NCBI GenBank assembly: GCA_017634555.1
Contig: JAGBNF010000046.1
Location: 1-64,000, forward strand
Reading direction: 5' to 3'
From: Eubacterium sp.
GTDB taxonomy: Bacteria > Bacillota > Clostridia > Lachnospirales > Lachnospiraceae
Length of the DNA stretch: 64,000 nt
Below are positions 53,849 through 61,902 of the stretch, one piece after another. The position numbers and the translations under genes are program-made. The notes beneath the pieces were generated by a model. It did not search any database. It was not told the origin of the DNA and was given only the letters and a program-made list of their open reading frames with translations. The first letter of the stretch is position 1. Each line of letters begins with the position of its first letter.

Positions 53849-54808
53849 ATGGAATTAGAGATCAAGACAGTATCGTTTGGTGGTTACGATAAAAAAGCAG
53901 TTGAGGCTTATATAGAGGGACAGCAGGAAGATTATGAGAAGCAGATTTCAAAGCTTAAGGAAGATACTGCTAAGCTTAGTGAGGCTGTTAAGGGACTTCA
54001 GCAGATGCGTGAAGTTAACAAGACAGAGACTGACAGCGTTATAGATAACCTGAAGAATGTAAACGAGAAGCTTGAGAATGAGCTCGAGAGGATGAAGGTT
54101 GAGCTTGAGGATTACAAGAAGAGAGATATGGAGGCTGCTACAAGATATGAGTCAATCTCAAGAACACTTCTTGCAGCCAGAGAATCAGCAGATGAGCTCA
54201 CAAGAAAAACTACTGAGGACTGCGAGGCAAGAACAGCTGAGACAACAGCACAGTGCCAGCAGATGATAGAAGAGACAACAGCACAGTGTGACAGCCTTAA
54301 GACATCTACTGAAGCAGAGTGCAACAGAATGATCAAGGAGACTGAAGAGTCCTGTAAGGAACAGCGCGATGCTGCTGAGTATGAGTGCTCAACACTCAGA
54401 AGAACAACTAAGGAAGAGACAGATCAGTTAAGTGCAGAAACAAAGGAAAGATGCGACAGACTGAATACAGAGACAGATGAGAACTGTGCAAGAAAGAATC
54501 AGGAGACTGAAGAGTACTGCAGCAATCTTATGAGTACTACAGAGGCTGACTGCAAGAAGCTTAAGGAAGATACAGAAGCTGAATGCACAAAACTTAAGGA
54601 AGAAACACTTGAAGAGTGTGAGATTAAGAAGGCTGCTACAAGAGAGGAGATTCGTCAGAACAGATCTGCTGTTAAGAAGGAATTCGATTCTATCAGCGAA
54701 TATCTTTCAAATCTTCAGAATGCACTCACTGATGTAAATGCTGCTGTAGATAATACAAAGAAGATTTCCGAAAGTGCATTTTCTGATTTAAGCGGATCAC
54801 AGGCTTAA
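53849..54808 (+). CDS. DivIVA-like coiled-coil protein with an 11-residue cysteine ladder
   Basis: Cytoplasmic protein of 319 residues. The N terminus (VSFGGYDKKAVEAYIEGQQ) resembles the DivIVA/GpsB lipid-binding segment and is followed by heptad coiled coil (about 25-118). Residues 115-268 form fourteen 11-residue units with consensus L at position 3, T at 7, E at 9 and C at 11. Cysteines are at 125, 136, 147, 158, 169, 180, 202, 213, 224, 235, 246 and 257, always 11 apart (Thr at 191). A short coiled segment closes the protein. ATG 53849 follows GAAAGGGG. The role is unknown; a polar or septal scaffold is suggested by the N terminus and the neighbouring mreB. A terminator follows. Confidence 0.85.
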   Translation: MELEIKTVSFGGYDKKAVEAYIEGQQEDYEKQISKLKEDTAKLSEAVKGLQQMREVNKTETDSVIDNLKNVNEKLENELERMKVELEDYKKRDMEAATRYESISRTLLAARESADELTRKTTEDCEARTAETTAQCQQMIEETTAQCDSLKTSTEAECNRMIKETEESCKEQRDAAEYECSTLRRTTKEETDQLSAETKERCDRLNTETDENCARKNQETEEYCSNLMSTTEADCKKLKEDTEAECTKLKEETLEECEIKKAATREEIRQNRSAVKKEFDSISEYLSNLQNALTDVNAAVDNTKKISESAFSDLSGSQA

Positions 54809-54829
54809 TAAGTTTTTTACTAGCGGATT

Positions 54830-54855
54830 AGAGGGGCATTCAAATGCCCCTCTTT
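54830..54855 (+). terminator. Terminator of the coiled-coil protein gene
   Basis: Stem AGAGGGGCAT/ATGCCCCTCT (54830-54839 with 54844-54853) with a TCAA loop and a short T run. Confidence 0.82.
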
Positions 54856-54914
54856 GTACGTAAGTTGGGGTTTGGAGTTTACATACTTGATGCGTAAGCA
54901 GGAGAAGGTTGAGT

Positions 54915-56681
54915 ATGAATACAGAGAGAGATTATCTATATCTGGCGGTCGAGAAGGCCGGCTGTGTAGTAATGGTAAGACATTTTGACAGTGCCGAGAA
55001 GATCAGACGCAGTAAGATCGAGTATATATCCGATAACGTCGAAAGAATCGGCATGAATATTCAGACAGTCAAAAAAGGATATCGTCTTCCGGAGGATTAT
55101 ATTCATCCGGATGACAGAGAAGGATTTGCAGATGCTATGGCTCGTGCTTTCAGATTGGGAAATGATTTTTCCTATGAGCTGAGAGTCATTGGCGATGACG
55201 GTGTCCTGAGACGAATAAATATGGATGTTATCTTTCTGAAAACAGAGGATAAGGATTTCCTTGTGGAGTACATTTTCAGAGAGCTGGCAAGATATAAGCA
55301 GGAAACTGTGGGCGGACAGATTGATAAAGAAGATCTGTCATCAATCAAGTTTACCAAAGAATTCATAGACCAGAATATGCTTGAAGACTATTTCAATAAT
55401 TATGCGTCTTCATGCGACCTGTATTCTACAGTTCTTGATCTGAACGGCAGGATAATCGTGGAGCCTTCTGGACCGAAGAGCTATCTGGGTGAATTCTATA
55501 ACTATATGGAAAATCTGGAGTATGATCCGTTCTTTTCAAAGATAAAGAATTCGGTGGTACAGGATATAGGACCGCTTTTCATGGAGCTTGAAGAGATAGG
55601 AACGGAAAGTACTTATTCTGAGGGCAGACTTTCGGCAGCGCCTATCGTTATCAACGGTATCTGCTGCGGAATCTGGATCATGTATGCCCATAACGCCGCT
55701 CAGGCGCAGAAGCTCTTTAAGGTATACAGAAATCAGTGGTCCATCGCGGAAGTGATGTCATCACATTTATCAAAGCTTTATTCGAAATCCATATCCGTTG
55801 CCGAAGATATATCGGAGAGGGATGCACTGGAATTTGAAATACAGGGAAAGAAAATCGTTAACAGCATAATGGCTGAAATGGACGAGGGTGAGCTTGATCT
55901 TGAGAAATGCTTTGCTAAGGTCGGAACACTTCTCGGTGTGGATCATGTGGTCTACTATATGAACGATCCTAGTAATCCGGAGAAGATGAATCTCGGTGAA
56001 TTCTGGTCAAGAGAAGGAAAGGCTTCAATGGGTAAACAGCCTTTCGAATGGAATCACGATCATTATGATAAGGACATCCAGATGAAGATCAGGGATGAGG
56101 GAATTGTGATCGACAGTAAGTCCATGACCAACAAGATGAGGGTTGAGGTCTTTGAGGGAAATGTGCGAGCAATCATGGTATTTCCTTTAAAGAGAAAGAA
56201 GAAGTATTACGGCCGCCTGATCTTTATTGAGAATTCAAGAGAAAGATTATGGAAAGAATCGGAAGTAAACTTCGCAAGAGAGATAACCAAGCTGGTTGCA
56301 AAGAGTGTTGCTGCCCGTGAGGAAAATGTAGGTTTTACCGAAGATCTTGAGATGATGTATACTGTACTGGATGCGGTTGATTCTATAGCATTTATCAGAA
56401 ATGATGATACCGGCAGGATAGTATACTGTAATGATGCATTTAAGAAATTAGTCAATACGGATATGGTCGGAGCTGACAGCTTCAGGATGATCCCGAAGGG
56501 CGTGGAAGACTTATCTGTATTGTCAGATAACCCTAAGACATCAGCAGAAAAAAAGAACAGTACCAGATTCACAAGATATATAAATGAACTGGGCGGAATC
56601 TTTGATGTTTCCGAAATCTATTTAGATTCGAAAAATGGGGAGAAAATGGCTGCTATCATACTTGTACCGGCAGCCGGTTAA
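54915..56681 (+). CDS. PAS-GAF-PAS sensor protein without an output domain
   Basis: Soluble protein of 588 residues built only of sensory modules. PAS (about 5-125) has the PAS_3-type YIHPDDREGFADAMARA. A PocR-like ligand-binding segment (about 140-300) contains the Cys pair of GICCGIW. GAF (about 325-475) begins LEKCFAKVGTLLGVDHV, and a C-terminal PAS (about 483-588) has DAVDSIAFIRNDDTGRIVYCND. No kinase, GGDEF, EAL or DNA-binding domain is present. ATG 54915 follows CAGGAGAAGG. It is 15 bases before mreB and shares its transcript, so it may feed a signal into cell-shape control; that link is inference. Confidence 0.8.
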   Translation: MNTERDYLYLAVEKAGCVVMVRHFDSAEKIRRSKIEYISDNVERIGMNIQTVKKGYRLPEDYIHPDDREGFADAMARAFRLGNDFSYELRVIGDDGVLRRINMDVIFLKTEDKDFLVEYIFRELARYKQETVGGQIDKEDLSSIKFTKEFIDQNMLEDYFNNYASSCDLYSTVLDLNGRIIVEPSGPKSYLGEFYNYMENLEYDPFFSKIKNSVVQDIGPLFMELEEIGTESTYSEGRLSAAPIVINGICCGIWIMYAHNAAQAQKLFKVYRNQWSIAEVMSSHLSKLYSKSISVAEDISERDALEFEIQGKKIVNSIMAEMDEGELDLEKCFAKVGTLLGVDHVVYYMNDPSNPEKMNLGEFWSREGKASMGKQPFEWNHDHYDKDIQMKIRDEGIVIDSKSMTNKMRVEVFEGNVRAIMVFPLKRKKKYYGRLIFIENSRERLWKESEVNFAREITKLVAKSVAAREENVGFTEDLEMMYTVLDAVDSIAFIRNDDTGRIVYCNDAFKKLVNTDMVGADSFRMIPKGVEDLSVLSDNPKTSAEKKNSTRFTRYINELGGIFDVSEIYLDSKNGEKMAAIILVPAAG

Positions 56682-56696
56682 GAAGGAGATATATAA

Positions 56697-57689
56697 ATGG
56701 CTAATCTTGATATTGGAATAGATCTGGGAAGCGCCAATATCCTTATATATGTTAAGGGAAGAGGCGTAGTTCTCAGTGAACCTTCCGTTATCGCATACGA
56801 TAAAGATTCAGAGAGGATTGTTGAGATAGGTGATGAGGCAAAGGCAATGCTCGGAAGAACACCGGGTAACCTTACAGCAATCAGACCTCTCAAGCACGGT
56901 GTTATATCAGAGGCAACCAAGACTGAGAAGATGCTGAAGTATTTTATCAGGAAGGCTGTTGGAAGGAATTTCTTCGGAAGAAGACCGAGAATATCTGTCT
57001 GTGTTCCTTCAGGTGCCACAGAGGTTGAGAGACGTGCTGTAGAGGACGCTGCATACAACGCAGGAGCAAGATATGTTTTCCTCGTTGAGGAGCCTGTGGC
57101 AGCAGCTCTCGGAGCCGGACTTGATATTACAAGACCGGTAGGTAATCTTGTAGTCGATATCGGAGGAGGAACAACCGATATAGCAGTCATTTCTATGGGT
57201 GGCGCCGTAGTTACCGCTTCATCTAAGGTTGCGGGAGACGACTTCAGCGACGCTATCACAAGATATATCAGAAAAAGATATAACATCCTTATAGGAGATG
57301 TTACGGCCGAGGAGATCAAGATGACCATCGGTACATGTTATAAGAGGCCGGAGAACATTTCCATGGATATAAGAGGAAGAGACCTTGTTACGGGACTTCC
57401 TAAGACTATAACTATTACATCCGATGAAACAGAGGAGGCTCTGCGTGAGACGGTAGCAAAGGTTGTAGAGGAGATACGTTCGGTGTTTGAGAAGACGCCG
57501 CCTGAACTGGCAGCGGATATAGCCGACAGAGGTATCATCCTTACAGGCGGTGGATCGCTGCTTCATGGTTTTGAGCAGCTCCTGGAAGAGAAGACGGGAA
57601 TCGGAGTAATGACAGCAGAGAATCCGATGCAGGTAGTTGCAATCGGAGCAGGTAAGTATATTGACTTTCTGGAGGATATGGATCGATAA
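56697..57689 (+). CDS. mreB: Rod-shape-determining protein MreB
   Basis: Actin-like cytoskeletal ATPase that guides lateral wall synthesis. The 330-residue protein has all actin-fold motifs: phosphate 1 GIDLGSANILIYVKG, the PSVIAYD strand, phosphate 2 VVDIGGGTTDIAVIS and the adenosine site IILTGGGSLLHGFEQLL. The AAGGAGATAT site and the 15-base gap to the sensor gene suggest an operon. mreC and mreD are not adjacent, so this may be an Mbl/MreBH-type paralogue. A hairpin at 57731-57760 probably ends the transcript. Confidence 0.94.
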   Translation: MANLDIGIDLGSANILIYVKGRGVVLSEPSVIAYDKDSERIVEIGDEAKAMLGRTPGNLTAIRPLKHGVISEATKTEKMLKYFIRKAVGRNFFGRRPRISVCVPSGATEVERRAVEDAAYNAGARYVFLVEEPVAAALGAGLDITRPVGNLVVDIGGGTTDIAVISMGGAVVTASSKVAGDDFSDAITRYIRKRYNILIGDVTAEEIKMTIGTCYKRPENISMDIRGRDLVTGLPKTITITSDETEEALRETVAKVVEEIRSVFEKTPPELAADIADRGIILTGGGSLLHGFEQLLEEKTGIGVMTAENPMQVVAIGAGKYIDFLEDMDR

Positions 57690-57730
57690 GCCGAATGTAT
57701 GAGGATACGATCCGGGATTATGGAATTATG

Positions 57731-57764
57731 TGTCAGCGCATCATAAATGGTGTGCTGACACTTT
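57731..57764 (+). terminator. Probable terminator of mreB
   Basis: 10-bp stem TGTCAGCGCA/TGTGCTGACA (57731-57740 with 57751-57760, one G-U); only a short CTTTG follows, so efficiency may be modest. Confidence 0.6.
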
Positions 57765-57771
57765 GTGCATT

Positions 57772-57933
57772 AGTTGAGGCAATGTCAAATGCGAAGCATA
57801 TGACTTCGATTCTGTAAACAGACTTGTATTTATACAAATGTCTGTTTATCAGAATTGAAGTCATATATACCGAAGGCATATATGACTTTGCCGAGACTGC
57901 ATCATCGAGCAGGAGTATCCTGCTCGATGATGC
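57772..57933 (+). other. Branched structured element B (unassigned) before recD2
   Basis: Second copy of the metK-leader element. Parts: AGTTGAGG block (57772-57779); outer stem 57780-57787 with 57883-57890 (7 of 8 pairs); ATGC-GAA-GCAT hairpin (57789-57799); long central arm 57800-57864 (15 bp, then TAAACAGAC/GTCTGTTTA, then TTGTAT/ATACAA); a GAA-loop hairpin (57864-57882); CGAGAC block; and a perfect 16-bp hairpin GCATCATCGAGCAGGA (57899-57914 with 57918-57933). The central arm sequence is unlike that of element A, but the layout is the same. It occupies most of the 284-base gap between mreB and recD2. Confidence 0.75.
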
Positions 57934-57973
57934 GAATAATTGATGCAAGGTAATATAGGAGACAGCGCATTAT

Positions 57974-60271
57974 ATGATCAGAGAAGGTTATATAAACAAG
58001 ATAATATTCACCAGCGAGGATACGGGCTATACTGTCTTCAGTGTTGAAACTGCGGACGGTGAGGATGTTTTCGTGTGCAGCTATCCGGGCATTGCAGAAG
58101 GAATGTATGTACGCGGTGAGGGCCAGTACGAGCATCATCCGCGATATGATATACAGTTTGTATGTGATACGGTGGAACTTTCTATGCCGGATGATCTGGA
58201 GGGAATAAAAAGATTTCTTGCTTCAGGCATCATCAAGGGCATTAAGGAGGTAATGGCCACCAGGATAATCATGAAGTTTAAAGAGGATACTCTTCGCATC
58301 ATCGAGGAGGAACCTGAAAGACTTGCAGAGATAAAGGGAATTACCGAGAAGAGAGCGCGTCAGATTGCAATCTCCTTCAGAGAGAATTCCGAGTACAGGA
58401 AGGTTATCGTATTCCTTACTCAGTACGGAATCAGTGTAAAGCTTGCGATGAAGATATATCGTGAGTTCGGAGAGGATATCTACCGCGTGATCAAGGAGAA
58501 TCCGTACAGGATTGCCGATGAGATACCGGGTGTGGGCTTCAGGACAGCGGACGGTATTGCAATGAGAGCCGGTATTCCTGTGGATTCTAAGTTCAGGCTC
58601 CGTTCGGCTGTAATATATGTCCTTAATCAGATAATGGCTATGGGGCACATTTATATTCCTGAGGAAATGCTGATCAGAAAATGCTATGAGCTTGTGGAGG
58701 GAGATTCCGAGGAGGATTTCACCTATTATGAGGATGGTCAGTCTGTAGGTGAAGAGTTTACAGCAAGGCTTCATGATCTTCTGCTTGAGATGGCAATGGA
58801 CGGAAGCATCGTGATGAAGATACATAAGATAGATGGAGAGGAAACACCTGTATGTTATTCCAGATGGAATTATTACAGCGAAACCTCATCCGCAAGAATG
58901 CTTATAGATCTCAGAGATTCCTATTTTCAGGAAAGAGATGATATAGATCAGCTTATAGATACAGTTGAGACGGATTCGGATATAGAACTGGAGGAGGAAC
59001 AGAAGAAGGCCGTCAGAATGGCAGTTACTTCAGGTGTATCCGTAATTACAGGTGGTCCGGGTACGGGAAAGACTACCATAATAAATGTAATCATAAATTA
59101 TTTTGAGACACTGGGGCAGGTTACATTGCTTGCGGCACCTACGGGAAGAGCTGCAAAGAGGATTACGGAGTCCACGGGCTATAAGGCACAGACCATCCAC
59201 AGACTCCTAAACTTCATGGGAGCACCTTCCGATGACGGAAATGAGAGACAGGTTCTCAAATTCATGAAGAACGAGGACAATCCTCTGGAATGCGATACGG
59301 TTATAGTCGATGAAGCATCAATGATAGACAACAATCTGCTCTATTCACTGCTGAAGGCCATAACACCGGGAACACGACTGATATTTGTGGGAGATACAGA
59401 TCAGCTTCCTTCTGTGGGAGCGGGAAATGTGCTGCATGATATCATTGCCAGCAACTGCTTTCCTGTTGCGGTTCTCGGAAAGATATTCAGACAGTCTGAG
59501 GAAAGTGCCATAGTAACAAATGCTCACAAGATGAAGAAGGGTGAGCATATTGAGATAAGCAATAAGAACAGTGACTTCTTCTTTATTCCGAGACAGGGAG
59601 CGGACAGCATAACCGAGGAGCTCAGAGTACTTCTCACGAAGAATCTCCCGGGATATCTCGGAGTCGGCATGAATGATATTCAGGTTCTCACACCTATGAG
59701 GAAGCAGGCTGTGGGAGTGGAGGGGCTTAACAGAAAGCTTCAGTCATATATAAACCCTCCGTCGCCGAAGAAGTTTGAAAAGGAGCATAACGGAGTGATC
59801 TTCCGTGAGGGAGATAAGGTTATGCAGATAAAAAATAATTATAAGCTGGAGTGGAAGGTCAGCCCGAATGCGGAAAGCGGCTTCATAATGGATGAGGGCG
59901 TCGGCGTATTCAACGGAGATATGGGTATAATCACATCCATAAATGATTTCGATGAGATAGTTACGGTGACCTTCGATGACGGACGTATTGCGGAATATGA
60001 TTATAAGATGCTTGATGAACTCGAGCATTCCTTTGCCATAACCATCCATAAGTCGCAGGGTAGTGAGTACCCGGCTGTTATAATCCCACTGCTTTCGGGA
60101 CCTCCGAAGCTGCTGAACAGGAATCTGATATATACAGCGGTAACAAGAGCGAAGATGATGGTTGTCATAGTAGGAAACCTGAATCTCATAAACGAGATGA
60201 TAGATAATACAGAAGAACAGAAGAGATTCACCAGCCTTACGGAAAGGATAGTCGAGATAGACGGTCAGTAG
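57974..60271 (+). CDS. recD2: RecD2-type ATP-dependent DNA helicase
   Basis: 5'-3' superfamily 1B helicase for repair and replication-fork maintenance. The 765-residue length and N-terminal OB-like plus helix-hairpin-helix region (about 1-330: MIREGYINKIIFTSEDTGYTVF, IKGITEKRARQIA, NPYRIADEIPGVGFRTAD) mark the RecD2/YrrC form that acts without RecBC. Helicase motifs: Walker A TGGPGTGKTT, AAPTGRAAKR, Walker B VDEASMID, FVGDTDQLPSVGAGNVL and C-terminal ITIHKSQGSEYP. The start has a TAGGAGA site 11 bases upstream. comF follows after 21 bases. Confidence 0.95.
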   Translation: MIREGYINKIIFTSEDTGYTVFSVETADGEDVFVCSYPGIAEGMYVRGEGQYEHHPRYDIQFVCDTVELSMPDDLEGIKRFLASGIIKGIKEVMATRIIMKFKEDTLRIIEEEPERLAEIKGITEKRARQIAISFRENSEYRKVIVFLTQYGISVKLAMKIYREFGEDIYRVIKENPYRIADEIPGVGFRTADGIAMRAGIPVDSKFRLRSAVIYVLNQIMAMGHIYIPEEMLIRKCYELVEGDSEEDFTYYEDGQSVGEEFTARLHDLLLEMAMDGSIVMKIHKIDGEETPVCYSRWNYYSETSSARMLIDLRDSYFQERDDIDQLIDTVETDSDIELEEEQKKAVRMAVTSGVSVITGGPGTGKTTIINVIINYFETLGQVTLLAAPTGRAAKRITESTGYKAQTIHRLLNFMGAPSDDGNERQVLKFMKNEDNPLECDTVIVDEASMIDNNLLYSLLKAITPGTRLIFVGDTDQLPSVGAGNVLHDIIASNCFPVAVLGKIFRQSEESAIVTNAHKMKKGEHIEISNKNSDFFFIPRQGADSITEELRVLLTKNLPGYLGVGMNDIQVLTPMRKQAVGVEGLNRKLQSYINPPSPKKFEKEHNGVIFREGDKVMQIKNNYKLEWKVSPNAESGFIMDEGVGVFNGDMGIITSINDFDEIVTVTFDDGRIAEYDYKMLDELEHSFAITIHKSQGSEYPAVIIPLLSGPPKLLNRNLIYTAVTRAKMMVVIVGNLNLINEMIDNTEEQKRFTSLTERIVEIDGQ

Positions 60272-60292
60272 AGCATCCAAGGAGGGAAACAA

Positions 60293-61006
60293 GTGCCGAC
60301 GGGCTTGATCAGAGATTTGATATATCCTAAAAAATGTGTAATATGTGATGATGTACTTCCTGCCGGGGACGGAGATGGAATCTGCCCGAAGTGCAGACAT
60401 TACCTGAAGTATATTACAGGACCGGTCTGCATGAAGTGCGGCAAGGAGATAATCAGTGAAGAGGAAGAATACTGTATTGACTGTGCCAGATCTGAGAAGA
60501 GCTTTGAAAGAGGCTTTCCGCTGCTTCACTATATTTCACCCGTAAGGGAGTCCATCGCCAGAATGAAATATGAGGCGAGACAGGAATATGCCGAATTCTA
60601 TGGAAGAGAGCTGGGAAGAGCCTTCGGTCATGAGCTGAAGAGGATCGGCGGAGCAGTGCTGATACCGGTTCCGGTGGCATCGGCCAGGCTGAGGAAGAGA
60701 GGCTATAATCAGGCAGAGCTTCTCGCAGAAAGTCTCGGAAAAGAAACAGGCATCCCTATAGATACAAAGACACTTATCAGACGTATAGATACGCTTCCGC
60801 AGAAAAAATTGGGCAACGAGGATAGGATTAAGAACCTTCTTAAAGCCTTTGCTGTAAAGGAGGGAGCTGCGGTACCGAAGACAGTGATACTTGTTGATGA
60901 TATTTATACAACGGGTTCAACTATCGAAGCCTGCACAAGAGTCCTGAAGGGAGCAGGGGCGGAAAGAGTTTACTATACAGCTGTTGCCATAGGATCGGGA
61001 CGCTGA
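60293..61006 (+). CDS. comF: ComF-family phosphoribosyltransferase-like protein
   Basis: Protein of 237 residues related to the competence factor ComFC/GntX. The N-terminal zinc ribbon has cysteine pairs CVIC, CPKC, CMKC and CIDC; the C-terminal phosphoribosyltransferase fold shows RGYNQAELLAESL and the PRPP loop VILVDDIYTTGSTIEAC. In naturally competent species it helps single-stranded DNA handling during uptake; elsewhere its role is unclear. The start is GTG 60293 behind AAGGAGGGAA. It is probably co-transcribed with recD2, which fits a DNA-uptake/repair pairing. Confidence 0.92.
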   Translation: MPTGLIRDLIYPKKCVICDDVLPAGDGDGICPKCRHYLKYITGPVCMKCGKEIISEEEEYCIDCARSEKSFERGFPLLHYISPVRESIARMKYEARQEYAEFYGRELGRAFGHELKRIGGAVLIPVPVASARLRKRGYNQAELLAESLGKETGIPIDTKTLIRRIDTLPQKKLGNEDRIKNLLKAFAVKEGAAVPKTVILVDDIYTTGSTIEACTRVLKGAGAERVYYTAVAIGSGR

Positions 61007-61013
61007 CTAGAAG

Positions 61014-61042
61014 TTGCTTTGTTAATGATGATAAGTTATAAT
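61014..61042 (+). promoter_or_regulatory. Promoter of the hydrolase-murF-ddl operon
   Basis: -35 TTGCTT (61014-61019), 17-base spacer, -10 TATAAT (61037-61042), 69 bases before the hydrolase start. Confidence 0.7.
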
Positions 61043-61110
61043 AATATATTGTGCGAAGTCGGGGACTTCCATAAACGATAAGATGAATATGTCAGGAATA
61101 ATATATCGGA

Positions 61111-61902
61111 ATGAATATAGAAATTGACGGATATAACATAAATTATAAGATTACCGGGCAGGGAGATAAGTACGCTGTGATACTGCAGGGCTGGGGAACT
61201 ACCATGGAATTGTATGACTCGGTGGCTGCTTCCATCAACAGTGCATTTAAGGTCGTACAGCTGGATCTTCCGGGCTTCGGCAAGAGTGACGAGCCGAAAG
61301 AGGCATGGAATCTGGATGCCTTTTCGGATTTTTTCTGTAAGTTTCTTGCAGCCCTCGGAATAGAGGAGACAACACTTATCGGTCACTCCTATGGGGGAAG
61401 AATGATAATAAAGATGGCTGCACGCGACAGTCTTCCCTTTAAGATCAGAAATATCGTCTTGATCGACAGTGCGGGAATCATCCCGATAAGAACAACAAAG
61501 CAGAAGATCAAGATCAGAAAATATAAGATAATGAAGAAAATACTCAGTAACAGAGTGATATATTTTCTGTTCCCTGAGGTGGTGGATGAATGGAAGTCGA
61601 GACAGGGCTCGGCCGATTACCGTAATTCTTCCGAGATAATGAAGAAATGTATGGTAATGGCGATCAACGAGGATCTTACCGACAGACTTCCTCTGATAAA
61701 GCAGGATACACTGCTCATCTGGGGAGATAAGGATACTGCGACTCCTATGAGAGACGCAAAGATAATGGAAGAAAAAATACCGAATTCGGGTCTTGTGGTT
61801 CTGGAGGGAGCGGGACATTTCTCCTATCTGGAACAGCCGGCTAAGTTCAGCGGCATTATGAGATCGTATTTTGGAATCGGAGCAGGCAATGTTAATAGTT
61901 AG
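61111..61902 (+). CDS. Alpha/beta-fold hydrolase
   Basis: Cytoplasmic hydrolase of 263 residues with the classic catalytic triad: nucleophile Ser in LIGHSYGG, Asp in LIWGDKDTATP and His in EGAGHFSYLEQP. The oxyanion region ILQGWGTTMELYD is also typical. The substrate is not predictable; relatives include esterases and C-C hydrolases. Its 3' end overlaps the start of the membrane MurF gene by 14 bases, and ddl follows, so it belongs to a wall-precursor operon where it might process a peptide or lipid-linked ester. That role is inference. The ribosome site is weak. Confidence 0.88.
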   Translation: MNIEIDGYNINYKITGQGDKYAVILQGWGTTMELYDSVAASINSAFKVVQLDLPGFGKSDEPKEAWNLDAFSDFFCKFLAALGIEETTLIGHSYGGRMIIKMAARDSLPFKIRNIVLIDSAGIIPIRTTKQKIKIRKYKIMKKILSNRVIYFLFPEVVDEWKSRQGSADYRNSSEIMKKCMVMAINEDLTDRLPLIKQDTLLIWGDKDTATPMRDAKIMEEKIPNSGLVVLEGAGHFSYLEQPAKFSGIMRSYFGIGAGNVNS

